Program-made: the position numbers and the translations under genes | Notes under the pieces: generated by a model | Told to the model about the DNA's origin: nothing | Seen by the model: the letters and a program-made list of their open reading frames with translations, nothing else | The model's database searches: none | Part shown: positions 48,810-60,829 of the stretch, one piece after another | Layout: each line of letters opens with the position of its first letter | How positions within the stretch are numbered: position 1 is the stretch's first letter | Source: Rostratula benghalensis | Taxonomy: Eukaryota; Chordata; Aves; Charadriiformes; Rostratulidae | Reading direction: 5' to 3' | NCBI GenBank assembly: GCA_013399305.1 | Contig: VXAI01000035.1 | Coordinates: 5,841,003 to 5,905,002 of the forward strand | Length of the DNA: 64,000 bases

Positions 48810-51027
48810 CTTTTTAGGCAGAGCTAACAGGGATTTTGCTGGAGGACTAAAATGCAAGTTCAGGTTCTAAACTCCGTACTCAGAGCACAGCCCTTCACAA
48901 AACCTTTTGTGACACAAAATGCAACCAGTGGCTAAGGAGCGGAAAAAGAATAAAAGCAACAATTCTGAAAACCAAAGGCTCTCACAATGTCCATAAAACA
49001 GCAGTTTCAAGAGAGTCAGAATCCCAGCCAAGAGAGACAAGACACACATACACGTACATACACAAAGCCTCCTAGAGACCATGTCCAGAATGATATAATT
49101 GGCTTGCAGGCACACTTCAATTGCTCCTTCATTTTGTAGACTGCCATTATTTAGCTTAATAGGAACTCAAAGAAAGGAAGGCGGAAGTTAAATGAAGTAA
49201 CCTCCCACCCAGCCCTGATGTATTATACTGGCTTCCTTTATACCAGCTCATTTGTACCTATAGAAACTGTTCTCAATGACACAGGGACCAGGGATTATTA
49301 TCAATAAAGAGCCTGACTTGATCATAGCCACCCATTACCATGAATGCAACTCAACAGCTTATTCTATTTTTAAAANTAAAAAAAAAATTTAAAAAAATCC
49401 TTTTTTAGTGCAATATTTCTTGCCACTGAACTCCACTGGAAATACATATACTGAAAACATCTGCTTTTACACACAGCCTTTGTGCTATGATTTCAGAGGT
49501 GATTTCAGAGGAAGCCTGAAAGGCTCAGTCCAAGGCTGTTATCTGGGGACACATTATTTAAATGAAGATCTTTAATAAACCATGTCAGAAGGCCATCTTC
49601 CTCTCTGTGATTCCAGGGAAGTGGAGGCGCTGCACTGCAAAGAATTTGGCTTCTTACCTACATAAAATAAACAGTTTCAATGCCTGTAGGTCTCAAAAAT
49701 AGTAGTAAGGGTTCTTTTTCATAATCCTCAGTCTACTATTTCAATAGCTAGACTACACATTGCATCTCCCCCCACGTATAATACAGCTGCTTTATGTTGG
49801 CCTTCTAACTGTTCATTATTTTTGTTTTTATAATAAGAAATGTATGGAAACAAATGACCCTTTCAAAGTGCCGATCCGTTAAAAGAAATAGCAAACAATC
49901 CCAAAGCCACAGAGACTCTTCTATTGGCACAAGAATGGTAGCCCTTAGTCATTTCAGGCCCCAAATGAGATAACACTTTGAAACAACATTCATTAATGTT
50001 TGAAATCCCAATACAGGGCAATTTAATTCAAGCGGCTTTGTTCTTTAGACGAAACCTAAAGGGGAAGGAGGGAAGGGTAAAAAGACAGCTTAAATCATAT
50101 AAACTTTCACCAAAGAACAAATCAAAACATCTGAGGTTCATTCAATAGGGCTGACTGGCCTCAGCGAGAAGACGACAAACAAAGAAGCATTGTATTGTTC
50201 CACAGAGTGAGGTTTTTCCAGGAACATCCCATCAGATGCTTTCCAAGCGAACACCATGCAGCTGAGAGTAGGTGGATTTGAAACAGCATAAGATCAATAA
50301 AAATCCAGCTTTCCATTTCACAGGAAGATGACTGTTAAAACAGTAATGTACTTGTCCGTAGCATGTAAAACAGACAGGCCACACAGAGGTTGGGCGTCGG
50401 GTTACTGCTCAATGTGTCTTAAGACATGGTACATGCATACTGAACATCTTCCCCACCCCACCCTGAAAGCTTCAAGAGTCAAATAGGACAAGCCTTTTAA
50501 AGAGAAGAAGATGGATAACCTCTGATAAAAGGCAAAATCCAACCATTTTTTCCAAAAGAACAAATGGTCCCATTTCCTCTATTAGCCTTGTAAAGAGCTT
50601 TTTAATCCCACATTTTGGCACTGTTTCTTTAAGTCCCGGGGCTCACATAGAGGGGGAGTAGAGTGGATCAGTAACAAGGACATTACTGACTGTGCCTTAA
50701 CTCATGAGAAAAGGAAAGGATGGTGGGACATCAGTGTGACACCAAACTTTCTGCTGGTCTTGGGTATCTACTGCTGTTTTTTCGTGTGACTTGTTCTTCA
50801 AAGTCATGAGGAAAAAGAGATCTGAATAAAAGGCCCTGATTCAAATGGCCTTTGCACGCATCCACATTAGAACCAGCAACGGAAGATATTGAATGGCTGC
50901 TGCAGGGGTATGATTCAATAGAGAATGACTTGTCAAATTGGAAGAGATGACTGAGATGGGATGTGGTAGAGATCAGTGGGAACCTGGCCATAGTGAGTAG
51001 GGGTGAGTTGTTTATTTTCCTTTCCAG
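48810..51027. other. Unique non-coding DNA
   Basis: One ambiguous base (N) lies at 49376 in an A-rich stretch, probably a sequencing or assembly uncertainty. No frame of note lies between 49,120 and 50,730. No gene or repeat recognised. Confidence 0.6.
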
Positions 51028-51154
51028 CGCAAGGCCTAGGAGACACAGAAGAAAAAAGAAAGGAGAAGACTGAGAACAAGCAAAAGAAAATAGCATTTGC
51101 CCCAACACCTGGTGAAGTTAAGGAACTCTTTGCTTGGGACACTCTGAAACATAT
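51028..51154 (+). other. Exon candidate (127 nt), open in one frame
   Basis: A good acceptor (TTATTTTCCTTTCCAG, ending 51027) and a consensus-like donor (GTAAGT at 51155) enclose 127 nt. One frame is open through the whole segment and encodes about 41 residues, rich in Lys and Glu, then IAFAPTPGEVKELFAWDTL. The purine-rich first half resembles exonic splicing enhancers. In the genomic read-through the frame stops at the donor itself (ATG TAA). I do not recognise the protein; the open frame may simply reflect purine-rich composition. It could also be a non-coding exon or a decoy. Confidence 0.2.
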
Positions 51155-51160
51155 GTAAGT

Positions 51161-52850
51161 TCAAAAAGTGATCAGTAAATTCATCAGAAAAAAACCACCC
51201 CAAATTCCTTAAATACAAAACACCACCTTTGTCTGTTGTCTCTTTGAACTATAAAATGCTGAAGGTTAAAAGAGGGATGCAGGAAAAACATCACCAGATG
51301 CTTGCCCTGGTGTAGTTTTTCTTTGGCGTACCTTGTTGACCACCATCAATGGCAGAGTATCAGGTTAGAGAGACCTTTGGCATTACCCAGTATAACCGAT
51401 CTTAAGTTATGTGAACTACCACACCAACTGCCTGTGTGTGTTCCTAGCCTGCAGCAAACATGAGGTAATTTGGATTCATTTAACCCACCCAGAAGGAGGT
51501 TTAAGCTAGGCTGAATCATCTCACATTTGCTAGTGGACAAAACACATATGCACAAATCTATCTCAAGCTAGCCACCAGCAGCCAAGGTACTGAAAACCCC
51601 CATGGCACCAACTATTGACTCGGTATGTTACAGAGTTCACACTACACCCAGAGCATAAAACTTGCTTGTCTCTTTGAGCCTCCTACAGACCCCACCAAAC
51701 CAACAACGTTTCAGTCACAATCTAATATTTGGAATTTCTTTGACGTTCCAGTCTAGAGATCAGAGAGATATCCCACTTGATGCTGATGAGGTTCTGTCTG
51801 ATTCAGGTCTCACCCAAGCCACTAGGTTTGGGAAGTAAAGATTTTCCAAGGGAGGTAAAAGCAGAAATCAGGTAAAGCAATTCAGCTTTGCCTTTTTGGC
51901 TGGGCAAATTCAGCAACTTTCCATGTTAATTTCCAGTTTAATGTTTACAGTTTACAGATCCCAGCCCAGGCACCAAGTTCACAGTGAGCGTAACTTCTGG
52001 TTTCAAGACAAACGTTCAACTTTGTTGCAGCCACTTCTCAAAGGCATATTGCTAGCCCAGCTTTCCAGGTTTGCTGCATGAGTAAATATTCTTGCTTTTG
52101 AGGGATTAATCAGACCCTCTCCAGAACCTCAGGGCAGCTTTTTTTCTTGCTCTGGTAAAGCTGCTGCAAGGAATCCATGCTGACGTCGATACTCTCCCAC
52201 AGGAATGCTGCTGCGGGAGCATCTGCAAGTGATTAATAACTGGGAAAGAGCAAGACAAAAAGGTTCCAGTTGGTGATGAGGCTCCAAAGGATGATCCTGG
52301 GGTGTCAGAAGTGTTAAGATGTTACTCAGCCTTCTTATCACCATTTGCCTGCCTTTCCAGAACATGGATGTGAAGAACAGCCTGGAGGCACGAGTGGGAA
52401 AGATCAGCAGCCCTGGGGAGGGGAGATGAAGTGACTGATCCTTCTGCATCAATGGCCAGGTCTGCAAGACCTTGCCTGTGAGTCGAATGGATCTTCTTAA
52501 TGGTAAGAGGAACCAGATGCTCATTAGTCAAAGATGTGGCTAATGTTCAACCAATAGCACACTGGTCTAGCGTTCAACCTGTGGGTTTGGCTGCCTGCAT
52601 AATGGCAGTGGGACCCTATAGAAGGGCTGGGTGGGAGTTAGTGATTTCAGCACAGATGGATTTGTGCAAGCTTCTTATTAGATTACTTGACTCCTGGGTT
52701 CTCCAAGTCAAGTTGGATCCTCACCTGGGGGCAACAGAGCAGTTCAGGTGGCTAACATGGAATCAGGCTAACTTACACCAGAGGAGGTGGTGAGGGATTG
52801 AAATAAAGCCGGCATTTAAAGCAATCAAAACCCTGAGTTTCTCATGGAGG
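51161..52850. other. Unique non-coding DNA
   Basis: Short overlapping frames (up to 131 codons, 52129-52524 minus) with no domains. No repeats recognised. Confidence 0.55.
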
Positions 52851-53000
52851 TGGATCCTCCAAGGTCTCTGTGGAGGGAATTCCTATTGACTTCAACACAC
52901 AAGCAGACCCCTGAACCTGGGTCAAAGCAATGAATGATACCCAGTTCTGCTGCAAACGACATAAATCAGCCACATTCATTCCAAACCAGGGCCTGCAGCA
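52851..53000. repeat. Possible worn palindromic repeat fragment
   Basis: AATTCCTATTGACTTCAA at 52878-52895 and ATAAATCAGCCACATTCATTCC further on resemble parts of the old sauropsid palindromic repeats (CCCATTGACTTCAATGGG and GTAAATCAGNNN types) noted elsewhere in the window. The match is partial and boundaries are uncertain. Confidence 0.3.
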
Positions 53001-54415
53001 TGACCCTTAACCAACCTTTCAGTGAACCTGAGATATGGTTTTCAAATTTGTAATGAAACTTGAAACTAAGTGATTTTCACCTGGCTCTGGCTTTCACAGA
53101 AAACATTTCACAGCAAGCTTTATTCCCTAGGTGTGATCCCTTAATTTCTTTGTTAAATTCAACCAGTTCTTTGAACTGGGAGACCTGAAGAGTAACCTGG
53201 TGACAATTACCTGAAATGCATTAAATTTGGTTTACAAATATGATCTTATCAAAGTGGATACCTTCCATGGAGTTCCCTAAGGAATTTCAAAGACACGGAA
53301 TTTCAAAACCATGTCCCACAAAAAAATGAAAATAAAGCCTATGCTAGATTTTCGCATAAATGTTTCCACACCTGAGTTGTATCCCTGGGCAGGGAATTAT
53401 AAGGGAAGATAATAGCACTTAGTGCAGCCATCAATCATCTTGAAATCTAGTCCCACCAGGACAGCGCTAGTCTGCAGAAGGACTTCTGCAAGAAGATGAG
53501 TGCTATTAACGTGGGCAGATACATTTCAGATTGTCTGCTAGCAAAGACTTACTAAAGGTCCTTTCTGAAGGACTGAAAGGTCCTGCTTAGTTGAAAACCA
53601 TCAACTAACTATATGTCTGAAGAAGAGACAGAATGGATCTGCATAGATCTAGCATGAATTAACTAGCCACCCCCCCAAAACATGTCTTCAAACACGAAAT
53701 GAGTCAGGACACAGAGCACTGAACCAGGGGAAAACTCAACTGCTGGAGCAATATCCTGATTGAAGAGGGCAGAATAAAACCCAGGAATATTCACCAATCC
53801 TAAGAGCAGGTATATCTCACTGAAGCATTGTGCTCAATCCTCCCACTAGATTTCTAGTTCAGATGATGCAGAAAGAGTGTCCCGAGCATCACCGAGTGTC
53901 TAAATCCAGATTGTCAGAGGTTAATTCCAAAACTTCACAGTCAACGTGAAGTGCTCCGTTATCCCTGCAACCATGGAGGAAGAGGAGCCATAGGTTAATG
54001 GAGAACTGGTTGAACACAACCATTGCTGCTCTTACCCTGCTAACAGAGTGAACCTCAACAGTAGAGCTCAAGCATGAAAGAGGCAACTCAGAGGACAGTT
54101 GTGCCACTAAACACTGCTTTACAGTTCTGCTCACCCCAAAACCCATCACTCTGGGTAGTCTTTTGACTGGAAATGTGATCATCTGATACTAGAGCCATAC
54201 ATGCACTGATTTACCAGCAAGGGAGCTCATACCTCAGGGGGTGCACGAAGAGCCACTGCAGAGCAGAGATGCTCAAGCGTTCCTAGAGCTTTGCATCTCT
54301 CTTGGTCTACAAAGGTTTGCCCAACAGACATAGTCCAATCAACCACCCTTTGCATCAAGGATCAGTGCCTGTTTTCTTTCACACTGGATTTCTAGACAGG
54401 TAGCATTGCCTCACG
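53001..54415. other. Unique non-coding DNA
   Basis: A short direct repeat, GGAATTTCAAA, occurs at 53281 and 53298. Otherwise only short chance frames (for example 53889-54182 minus). No gene or known repeat recognised. Confidence 0.55.
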
Positions 54416-54845
54416 TTTGATAATACCCTTGTTATAAGGGACACAAACCCATGATTTACTCTGCAAAAAGCATAACGCTAACTGAAAATAGCCTAGGAAG
54501 GATATAGCGTCATACCTAACACTACATTAAATGCAAACTGAGAACCTGATATATTTTAGGAAAATTCAGCACACTCTAGACTAATAAACATTTTACAATA
54601 TTATTGCACATGTTCATTTCACTTTGTACAAATAATCATTCCCTTCACATCTAATAAGTCTGCTTGACACATTTGTGGCCTTATAAAAACACCTTCAAGG
54701 GGCTTGTTTTGAGGCATTGATCATTTATTTATACGAAGCTCAAAGACAATGACTAACGGTTTTGATGGTGTAAAAGTCTTCAGCTGTGATCTTTGTCTTG
54801 CTGTTTGTTATCCCAGAACTCTAAAATAATTTAAAGGAGATTTTA
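54416..54845. promoter_or_regulatory. Enhancer-like AT-rich block
   Basis: About 430 bp of complex, AT-rich, frame-free sequence, with SOX-like ACAATG (54749) and a GATCTTTGT stretch near 54789, plus AATAATCATT near 54629. There are no simple repeats or transposon traces inside it. It resembles conserved developmental enhancers in texture only. Confidence 0.3.
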
Positions 54846-54868
54846 ACTTAATGAATGAAGAAATGGCC

Positions 54869-54890
54869 TTTTTTTTTTTTTTTTTTTTTT
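54869..54890. repeat. T22 homopolymer followed by C6
   Basis: Twenty-two Ts followed by six Cs form a pure pyrimidine tract that continues into CTTCTGGCAG. It resembles an unusually long splice-acceptor tract, but no exon is evident beyond the CAG. Confidence 0.85.
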
Positions 54891-54896
54891 CCCCCC

Positions 54897-55324
54897 TTCT
54901 GGCAGCAACATCAAATCAATCAAGGTGAAGGAAAAGGCCAGAGCTATTTGCCTTTTAGCGCGTTTCCAGGGCTGGAAACAGTGCAATTCGGAGCCCTTAT
55001 TTGCAGTTTATGCTGTCCACACAATTGTCAGAGGTGCCAGAGGCCAGGAAAGCAGAGACTGAAAAATCAGGCTTCAGGCCATCACCTGTGTGGACATTTA
55101 GATTTGACTTGACCCACTCTCCAGAGACAGAGCTTAGATCTACCTCTCCATAAATCAGAAATAACCAATGGTGGTGGACCTAGGAGAGCGTCAAAATCAT
55201 AAGTGCAAATGGGTTCATAAAGCCAGGTACCCCAAAGCTGGTGCGCGTTTCTAACCTCACTCCTCATGGCAATACCACCTTTTTTATTTTCAAACCAAGG
55301 CAAACCCCAGCTGCTTGTCTCTGG
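54897..55324. other. Unique non-coding DNA
   Basis: Frames of 73-85 codons are not convincing. Nothing else recognised. Confidence 0.5.
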
Positions 55325-55400
55325 TGGGCCAGATCCTCAAGGAGTGTAAGTGAGAGCAGTGTCATACACACCCGTGAAATCAGATGGATTTAGGGTAATG
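55325..55400. repeat. Worn palindromic repeat fragment (left half)
   Basis: GGGCCAGATCCTCA followed by GTGTAAGTGAGAGCAG matches the start of an old sauropsid repeat that I remember as beginning GGCCAGATCCTCAGCTGGTGTAAAT. The expected right half, ending in GAGGATCTGGCC, is not recognisable, so the copy is partial. Confidence 0.45.
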
Positions 55401-56053
55401 AGGTTACGCTTATCTGTGGTGACGATTGCTCTGTGGTGTGTTATGACACAGCAGTCCTGTGCTGACAGAAGGGAACAGTCACTGAACGTTGCATTGCTTT
55501 TCTAGCCTCTCTTTTTTTTTTTTTGATAGCCACTAAAATGACAACATTTTCATTAACCTCATGATAGCTGATCTACACTCCAGCGTTAACCAAAAGCAGA
55601 ACCTCCACTCCAGTTATGACCTCAGATATACGCAAAGTCAAATGAGGTGCCAGGGAAATATGATAGAAATAGGAGAATTATAAGCACTTACGTAACAATA
55701 CAAGCATTCTGAAACTTTGTTTACAATTAAAATGAATATATAATTAAATGTGTTTTACTAGGCTCAGATTATGTTCAAAGCACACTGAAGTAGATTAGCA
55801 GATTTATGGAACACATGTTAACTAGTTGTACAAGACTAGGCTTCTCCCCAAGCCAATTCTCTCTCATGCTTTGCTGTCACTGCTTTTAACATCACATGAT
55901 ACCTGACAGCACAATACAAAAATTAAATGCCAGAAAACGAAACAGCTGCTAAAATCTTAGGAGATCTCTGAAAAAAAAAAAAATTCCTGGCCTCTATTTA
56001 AGATACAGCAGTGGGGTCATGTTGTTGTTAACTCAGCTTTACCTTTCTCCCAG
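55401..56053. other. Unique non-coding DNA
   Basis: AT-rich with a T-run at 55511-55524 and an A-run at about 55971-55983. No frames of note. Confidence 0.55.
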
Positions 56054-56095
56054 CCTCAGTGATGTACCTTAGAAGAACCTACCCAATTGTGCCAG
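56054..56095 (+). other. Weak exon candidate (42 nt) with consensus donor
   Basis: The acceptor TTTACCTTTCTCCCAG ends at 56053, and the donor CAG|GTAAGT at 56096 is a perfect match to the vertebrate consensus. One of three frames is open (SVMYLRRTYPIVP). Length and signals suit a microexon or a non-coding RNA exon, but no partner exon is identified. Confidence 0.18.
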
Positions 56096-56101
56096 GTAAG
56101 T

Positions 56102-56929
56102 CTCCAAGGGGCAAGTCAGCAACAACCACCCCCAAAATTAGGTCAATGGTAAGGAAGAAACTTCCTTTTATGAAGGCATCCCTGAGGATAACCCTAAGGC
56201 TGCTTATGCATTCAGCCTTGATCATGTTCCCACCTTCTTGGGATGAGTTGTAGTGACAGAATTTGGTCCATACTGATACCGCCTGGGACTGCTCCAGGGG
56301 TGCAACAGACCCTCTCTCTCCAGGTGGTGCTGGCTGAGGATCTGGTCCCTCAAAACCACCCGCTTCATTGTGCGCTTGCGAAGATTTATAAACCCATTCT
56401 ACCAAATTATGGTGGATCTGCAGTTCTTAAGGATCTGCTCTCACTATGTTTACTCAGCCTTCTTTTTTGTGCTTGTACCCACTTTCATTTCTATTGGAAA
56501 TTTACCAGGAAATGTACAAACCCCTTAAATCATAGTAAAACCCATTAAACCTGAGATTAATTTAGTCTTAAAGGTTAGCTCCATTTTCTTACCACTATTT
56601 CTGTCTGCAATCTGTCTTCATCAGACACTAATTAATAAGCAGACACAGCTTTGGAAAACTGCCTTTAATCTTGGGAAAGTGTAAATACTCATGGTTACTA
56701 ATGCAAAATCTCACTACACAATTCATCAGGAGAATGGAACATATAATTTTCCTTTATAACAGCTTACTGATTTAGAGGACTAAAAGCACAGGTGAAGCTG
56801 AAAAGAAATATTACTTTAGAAGTTTAAAGTATTTTGCTTTATTTTTCTCTCCACAGTGCCAAAGCAGTTGTATTTTCCTAAGACATTTTCTTTTTTTTAT
56901 TTTTTTTTTTCTCAGGCAACAGGATTAGA
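56102..56929. other. Unique non-coding DNA
   Basis: Frames of about 100 codons overlap on both strands (56079-56405 minus, 56243-56548 plus) without domains. T-rich run near 56891-56910. Confidence 0.5.
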
Positions 56930-57015
56930 TCCTCCCATGATTTACACTAAGAGCTTTTGCTTGAAGTCAGGGTTTGTTACTCCTGATTTACAATGGTGCA
57001 AGTCATTTGGGGATT
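56930..57015. repeat. Worn palindromic repeat fragment
   Basis: GATCCTCCCATGATTTACAC, then GCTTGAAGTCAGGG, then GTTACTCCTGATTTACAATG match in order an old sauropsid repeat whose core I recall as TTGAAGTCAATGGAGTTACTCCTGATTTACACTGG. The order and spacing of three blocks make chance resemblance unlikely. Confidence 0.55.
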
Positions 57016-58566
57016 AACCCTGTCCAGAACTGTGTGGAGAAAGGGGGGTCTTGTGACAACTAGGAGGTAAAATACTGCTCTCCAAATTATATTTTTAATG
57101 ATCACTTCCTTTCATAATGATGCAAGATTATATATTAACTGTGAAGAGCTATTTATGTGCCATGACTAAGATACATTTTCACCAGACGTTTATTTCTCAT
57201 GCCTAGAACTAATTTGTATTTGATTAAAGGTTTTCTACGCATTTACAGGAAAAGATTATTCACGTTGAATTGCTTTTCTCAACAAAACAAAACAAAAAAG
57301 TTCGCCAGTACTGCCAAAATAGCGGTTTTAAATATATCTCTTTTCACTCTGTGCATCACAGTAGGGATTTCTTAATCAATACCATGCTGGCTAGTGCAGA
57401 TATGCTGGCGGCTGGGAGAGGCCAGAGCAGCAGCACTGTGACAGCAGATGACGTGGTGATCCCTCACTGGAACTGCATCCTTAACCTGGACCAGAAACTG
57501 TCACCCATGGGGTATGCCAAGATTTGCAGATCAACAGGATAGAACTGGGAAGATGTTTTAGGATATATCTCATTGCAGGGGGGAAACAAACAAGCAAACC
57601 AAAAAACTTCTTTCATTCTTGAAGACCTCCAGTGGACACTCCATCTCTTTCCCAGGCAAGCTATTCTGACAGGTACTAGTTACACTCTGCTTTGAGCTCC
57701 TTTCTGCATTTTCTCAGGTAAATAAGCTATGCTGGTTCACCAAACTGAATCTGGTAGGCTGCATTAGCTGGAACTTTCTCCCTTCAAAATGACAAAGATG
57801 CATGGAGGTAAAAAGTGGCTTCTTCAAACTACCATCTGCCTGCCCGGGCCATGCAGAAAGCATCAGTGTTTTCCTTTGCCCAAAGCAGATTGCCACACTT
57901 TGGACTCATCTCTGCAAAGAGTCTTCAGGGAGTCTGGGGTAAATCCCAAATCACTCTCACACATGCTGCCTACAGAGGCGTGATACCTGACCAAGAGCTC
58001 AGGCTCAGATCCATCTGCTTTCCATCATTTTCTCCAAGAAAGTAGGAGAAGTGGGATTCATCTCAACTGGCTACAGCCATGTAAAACAGAGGTGTCTAAT
58101 CCAAACTAGTCACTGGGGAGCCCACAATAGCCAGTGTAGAGAAGCACATCCATCTCAGCAACTTCAGTACTTAGGATAAGAAAGTTCACCCTGTGAAAGG
58201 CAGGTCCCCCTGTTGACCGCAGGGGAAATCTAGACTGACCAGGACCAGACCTTCCCCCAATTAAGAAGTCTCTGAGCATCCACAAGACCATTCCCACTGC
58301 AAACACTTCTGTGCCTCAGTTCCTCAAACAAGATCTCCATGAAAATAGAAAAGCAAAATCATCCAAGGCAGTGATGCACCCGTAGGGCATCCCATACGGT
58401 GGGTCCGCTCCAAAATCCCAAGATACAGGCAAGTCCCATCATTTTTCCACTTCTTGCTTTCCCATTCTTTTTTTTCCCCTCTTCACACTATTGCCCCTTC
58501 TGCTCTGTGCTGAAGCAAAGCTGCAATATGTTGAGCACATGGGGAACAACTCTCTGAAGTAGCATT

Positions 58567-58583
58567 AAAAAAAAAAAAAAAAA
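58567..58583. repeat. A17 homopolymer
   Basis: Seventeen As. No retrotransposed copy or target-site duplication is recognised upstream. Confidence 0.9.
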
Positions 58584-59283
58584 GAGGAAAAACTCCTCTG
58601 AAAACCATTTTACTTATTAAGACACTTGGATTTTTCAGTATAAATAAATTTATTCGTGAGAGCACTTAAGACAAGTTCTAAGGTTAACAAACACTGCACT
58701 ATGCAACTCACAGCTGTGACAAATATTTAAGAAATCCGATACAGCATGCCTAAAAATTATTCATTTGCAGGCCTCGTTGCTTTTGAAGATCAACTGTTTT
58801 ATTTGTAATTTTTGACATTTTCCTTCTTTTCCTGTTTGGCCTGTGAATTTGAAAGGGTTGTAAACACGTACTCCAGCTCTCTGCCTGAGGCGCTGGGCTG
58901 TTGTCAGCATGCCAAAAGGAAAAGGAAGCCGATAGGTCCTTTGGTACATACCGATATGAAGGGCTTGTAAAGATAGTATTTGTTTGGTTTTTTTGATCTG
59001 ACTTTGAATCTGGCCATAGTACCTAGCCCTTCAGGGAAAAGCAACTTTTAAATAAATGCTTCAAGATTGTGCAAACATTTCAGTAGTTTCAGAGTCCTGG
59101 TGTTCTGGGTCAGGGAAGGAAGAAAATACATGTCAGTCAATAGAGATGGAAACGATAAAAAATGGTTAGAGCTACAGTCATCATTTTTTCCTGAGCTGGG
59201 TGACGGATTCTTTCGACGGCTGCATCACGTGCTGTTTCACCCATGTGCTTTTTGGCCAGCCTATAAAACACACCGCGGATTTT

Positions 59284-59307
59284 ATGCATGTGCACACACA
59301 CACACAC
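59284..59307 (+). repeat. Alternating purine-pyrimidine run with (CA)n
   Basis: Twenty-four consecutive bases alternate purine and pyrimidine, ending in a CA microsatellite. It is Z-DNA-capable, though weaker than CG-containing runs. Confidence 0.75.
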
Positions 59308-59877
59308 TTGGAAACAAATTTGAAAAAGCACGGTTCTTTCCAGCTCAATGTCCTTTGCCACCATGAATTGCTAATATTGCAAGAGCAAGAAAAAAAAAAT
59401 ACAAATAAAAGCTCGCTAGCTTTTCTGTTAGTCCTCTGAGAGCTTAGAAATGGTTATTTCCATTCAATTCTTTGGTTTTGCTACATTTCTGCATTTTTAA
59501 AAAATATCCATTATTTATTACCCTTCATTTGTTACCCAGCTCCCTGTAAAGTGAGGTGCTGTACCAGGATGTCAGTCACACCAGTGCACAAACCGCTGCT
59601 TGTGGCTCTGGCAGCAGATGCTGCTACATGAGCACAAGGTAGAGCCCACTCGCCCTGGAGGGCTACTGAGCTCCAGGGCCAAGGAGCAGAGGAAGAAGAG
59701 GAAAGAGAAAGAAGTGAAATCCTCATTCAAGGCCACAGAGCAAACCAGGGATATATCTAGGAACAGGAGCCACATCTTCTGGACCTTTATCACAGCAGAA
59801 TAAATCATCCGTTTCTCACTTTCCTTCTGTAATTACTCGTTACTTCCCACCCATAAGTCTTTCAGCAAATGTAACCA

Positions 59878-60829
59878 GCAGTGTCCCCCAGGGGTCAATA
59901 GTCAACATATTCATCAATGAACTAGATGAGGGGAGAAAGTGTATCCTCAGCAATTTCTCTGATGATACCAAACTGGGAGGGCTGGCTGACAGTCCAGAGG
60001 GCTATGCCACCATCCAGCATGACCTGGACAGGCTGGAGAGGTGGGCAGAGAAGAGGAGAGGTTCAACAGGGCAAATGTAGGGTCCTGCACTTGGGCAGGA
60101 AGAACCCCAGGCATCAATACAGGCTAGGGGTGGATCTCCTGGAAAGCACTTCTGAGGAGAAGGATATGGGAATCTTGGTGGACAGCAAACTTCCCATGAG
60201 CCAGTGATGTGCCCTTGTTGCCAAAAGGACCAATGGAATCCTGGGCTGTATAGGGAAGAGTATGGCCAGTGGGTCAAGGGAGGTCATTCTTCCCCTCTGC
60301 TCTGCACCGGCCTCTGCACCAGAGGCCACCACTGGTATATTGCATCCAATTCTAGGCTCCTCTGTTCAAAAGAGACTACTGGAGAGAGTCCAGCATAGGG
60401 CACCAAAAATGATTAAGGCATTGCAGCACCTCCCTTACAAGGAAAGGCTCAAAAAGCTGAGGCTCTTTAGAGAAGGCTGAGGGGAGGTCTTGTCTATGTT
60501 TATAAGTACCTAAAGGGAGGGTTGAAGGAGGATGGAGATGGACTCTTTTTGGTGGTTTTCAGTGATAGGATGAGGGGCAATGGGCACAAGCTGGACCATA
60601 GGAGATTCCATTCAAATATGAAGAAAAAATTCTTTGTGGTGAGGGTGACAGAGCCCTGGAAGAGGCTGCCCAGGGAGGTTGTAGAGTCCCCTTCCCTGGA
60701 GGTTTCTCAAGACCCTTCTGGATGCAGTCCTGAGTAATGTGCTCTGGGCAATCCTGCTTTAGCAGGGGAGTTGGACTGGATGATTTCTAGAGGTCCCTTC
60801 CAGCTCTGACAATTCCGTGATTTCATGAA
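59878..60829 (+). mobile_element. CR1 LINE, 5'-truncated, plus strand
   Basis: This is the longest CR1 copy here (about 950 bp). It begins inside the reverse-transcriptase frame (GTCCCCCAGGGGTCAAT...) and runs to the 3' UTR end (TTCCAGCTCTGACAATTCCG, 60800-60819) with only a worn octamer tail. Compared with CR1 as I remember it, a segment of about 20 bp is missing soon after the start and a smaller one near 60,055. Its 3' end resembles the copies at 36.4 and 63.8 kb. Confidence 0.95.
59879..60737 (+). pseudogene. Broken CR1 reverse-transcriptase remnant
   Basis: The correct frame near the start reads through [10 protein letters not shown], the C-terminal catalytic box of the CR1 reverse transcriptase, with Ser where Ala is usual (FADD in most copies). 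Later pieces are LLERVQHRAPKMIKALQHLP around 60,379-60,438 and FFVVRVTEPWKRLPREVVES around 60,630-60,690. These lie in different frames, separated by deletions, a stop after the FREG segment and a frameshift near 60,705. The endonuclease and the first part of the reverse transcriptase are missing. The copy is dead. Confidence 0.9.

Larger units (their letters stand above)
57016..59877. other. Unique non-coding DNA
   Basis: It includes a complex AT-rich stretch at about 57,100-57,260 that could be a conserved element, A17 at 58567-58583, and an alternating CA run at 59284-59307. The 90-codon frame at 57270-57542 plus has no recognised domain. No gene is called. Confidence 0.55.

Noticed and set aside
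49376..49376. Ambiguous base N as a biological signal
   Set aside because: A single N in an A-rich run is most likely a sequencing or assembly uncertainty.
54869..54910. T22-C6 tract plus CAG as a splice acceptor
   Set aside because: No plausible downstream exon with a donor in a sensible range, and the tract is better explained as a homopolymer.
57270..57542. 90-codon plus-strand frame with a plausible-looking second half
   Set aside because: The first part is A-rich repeat translation and the rest matches nothing I recognise. No splice context.
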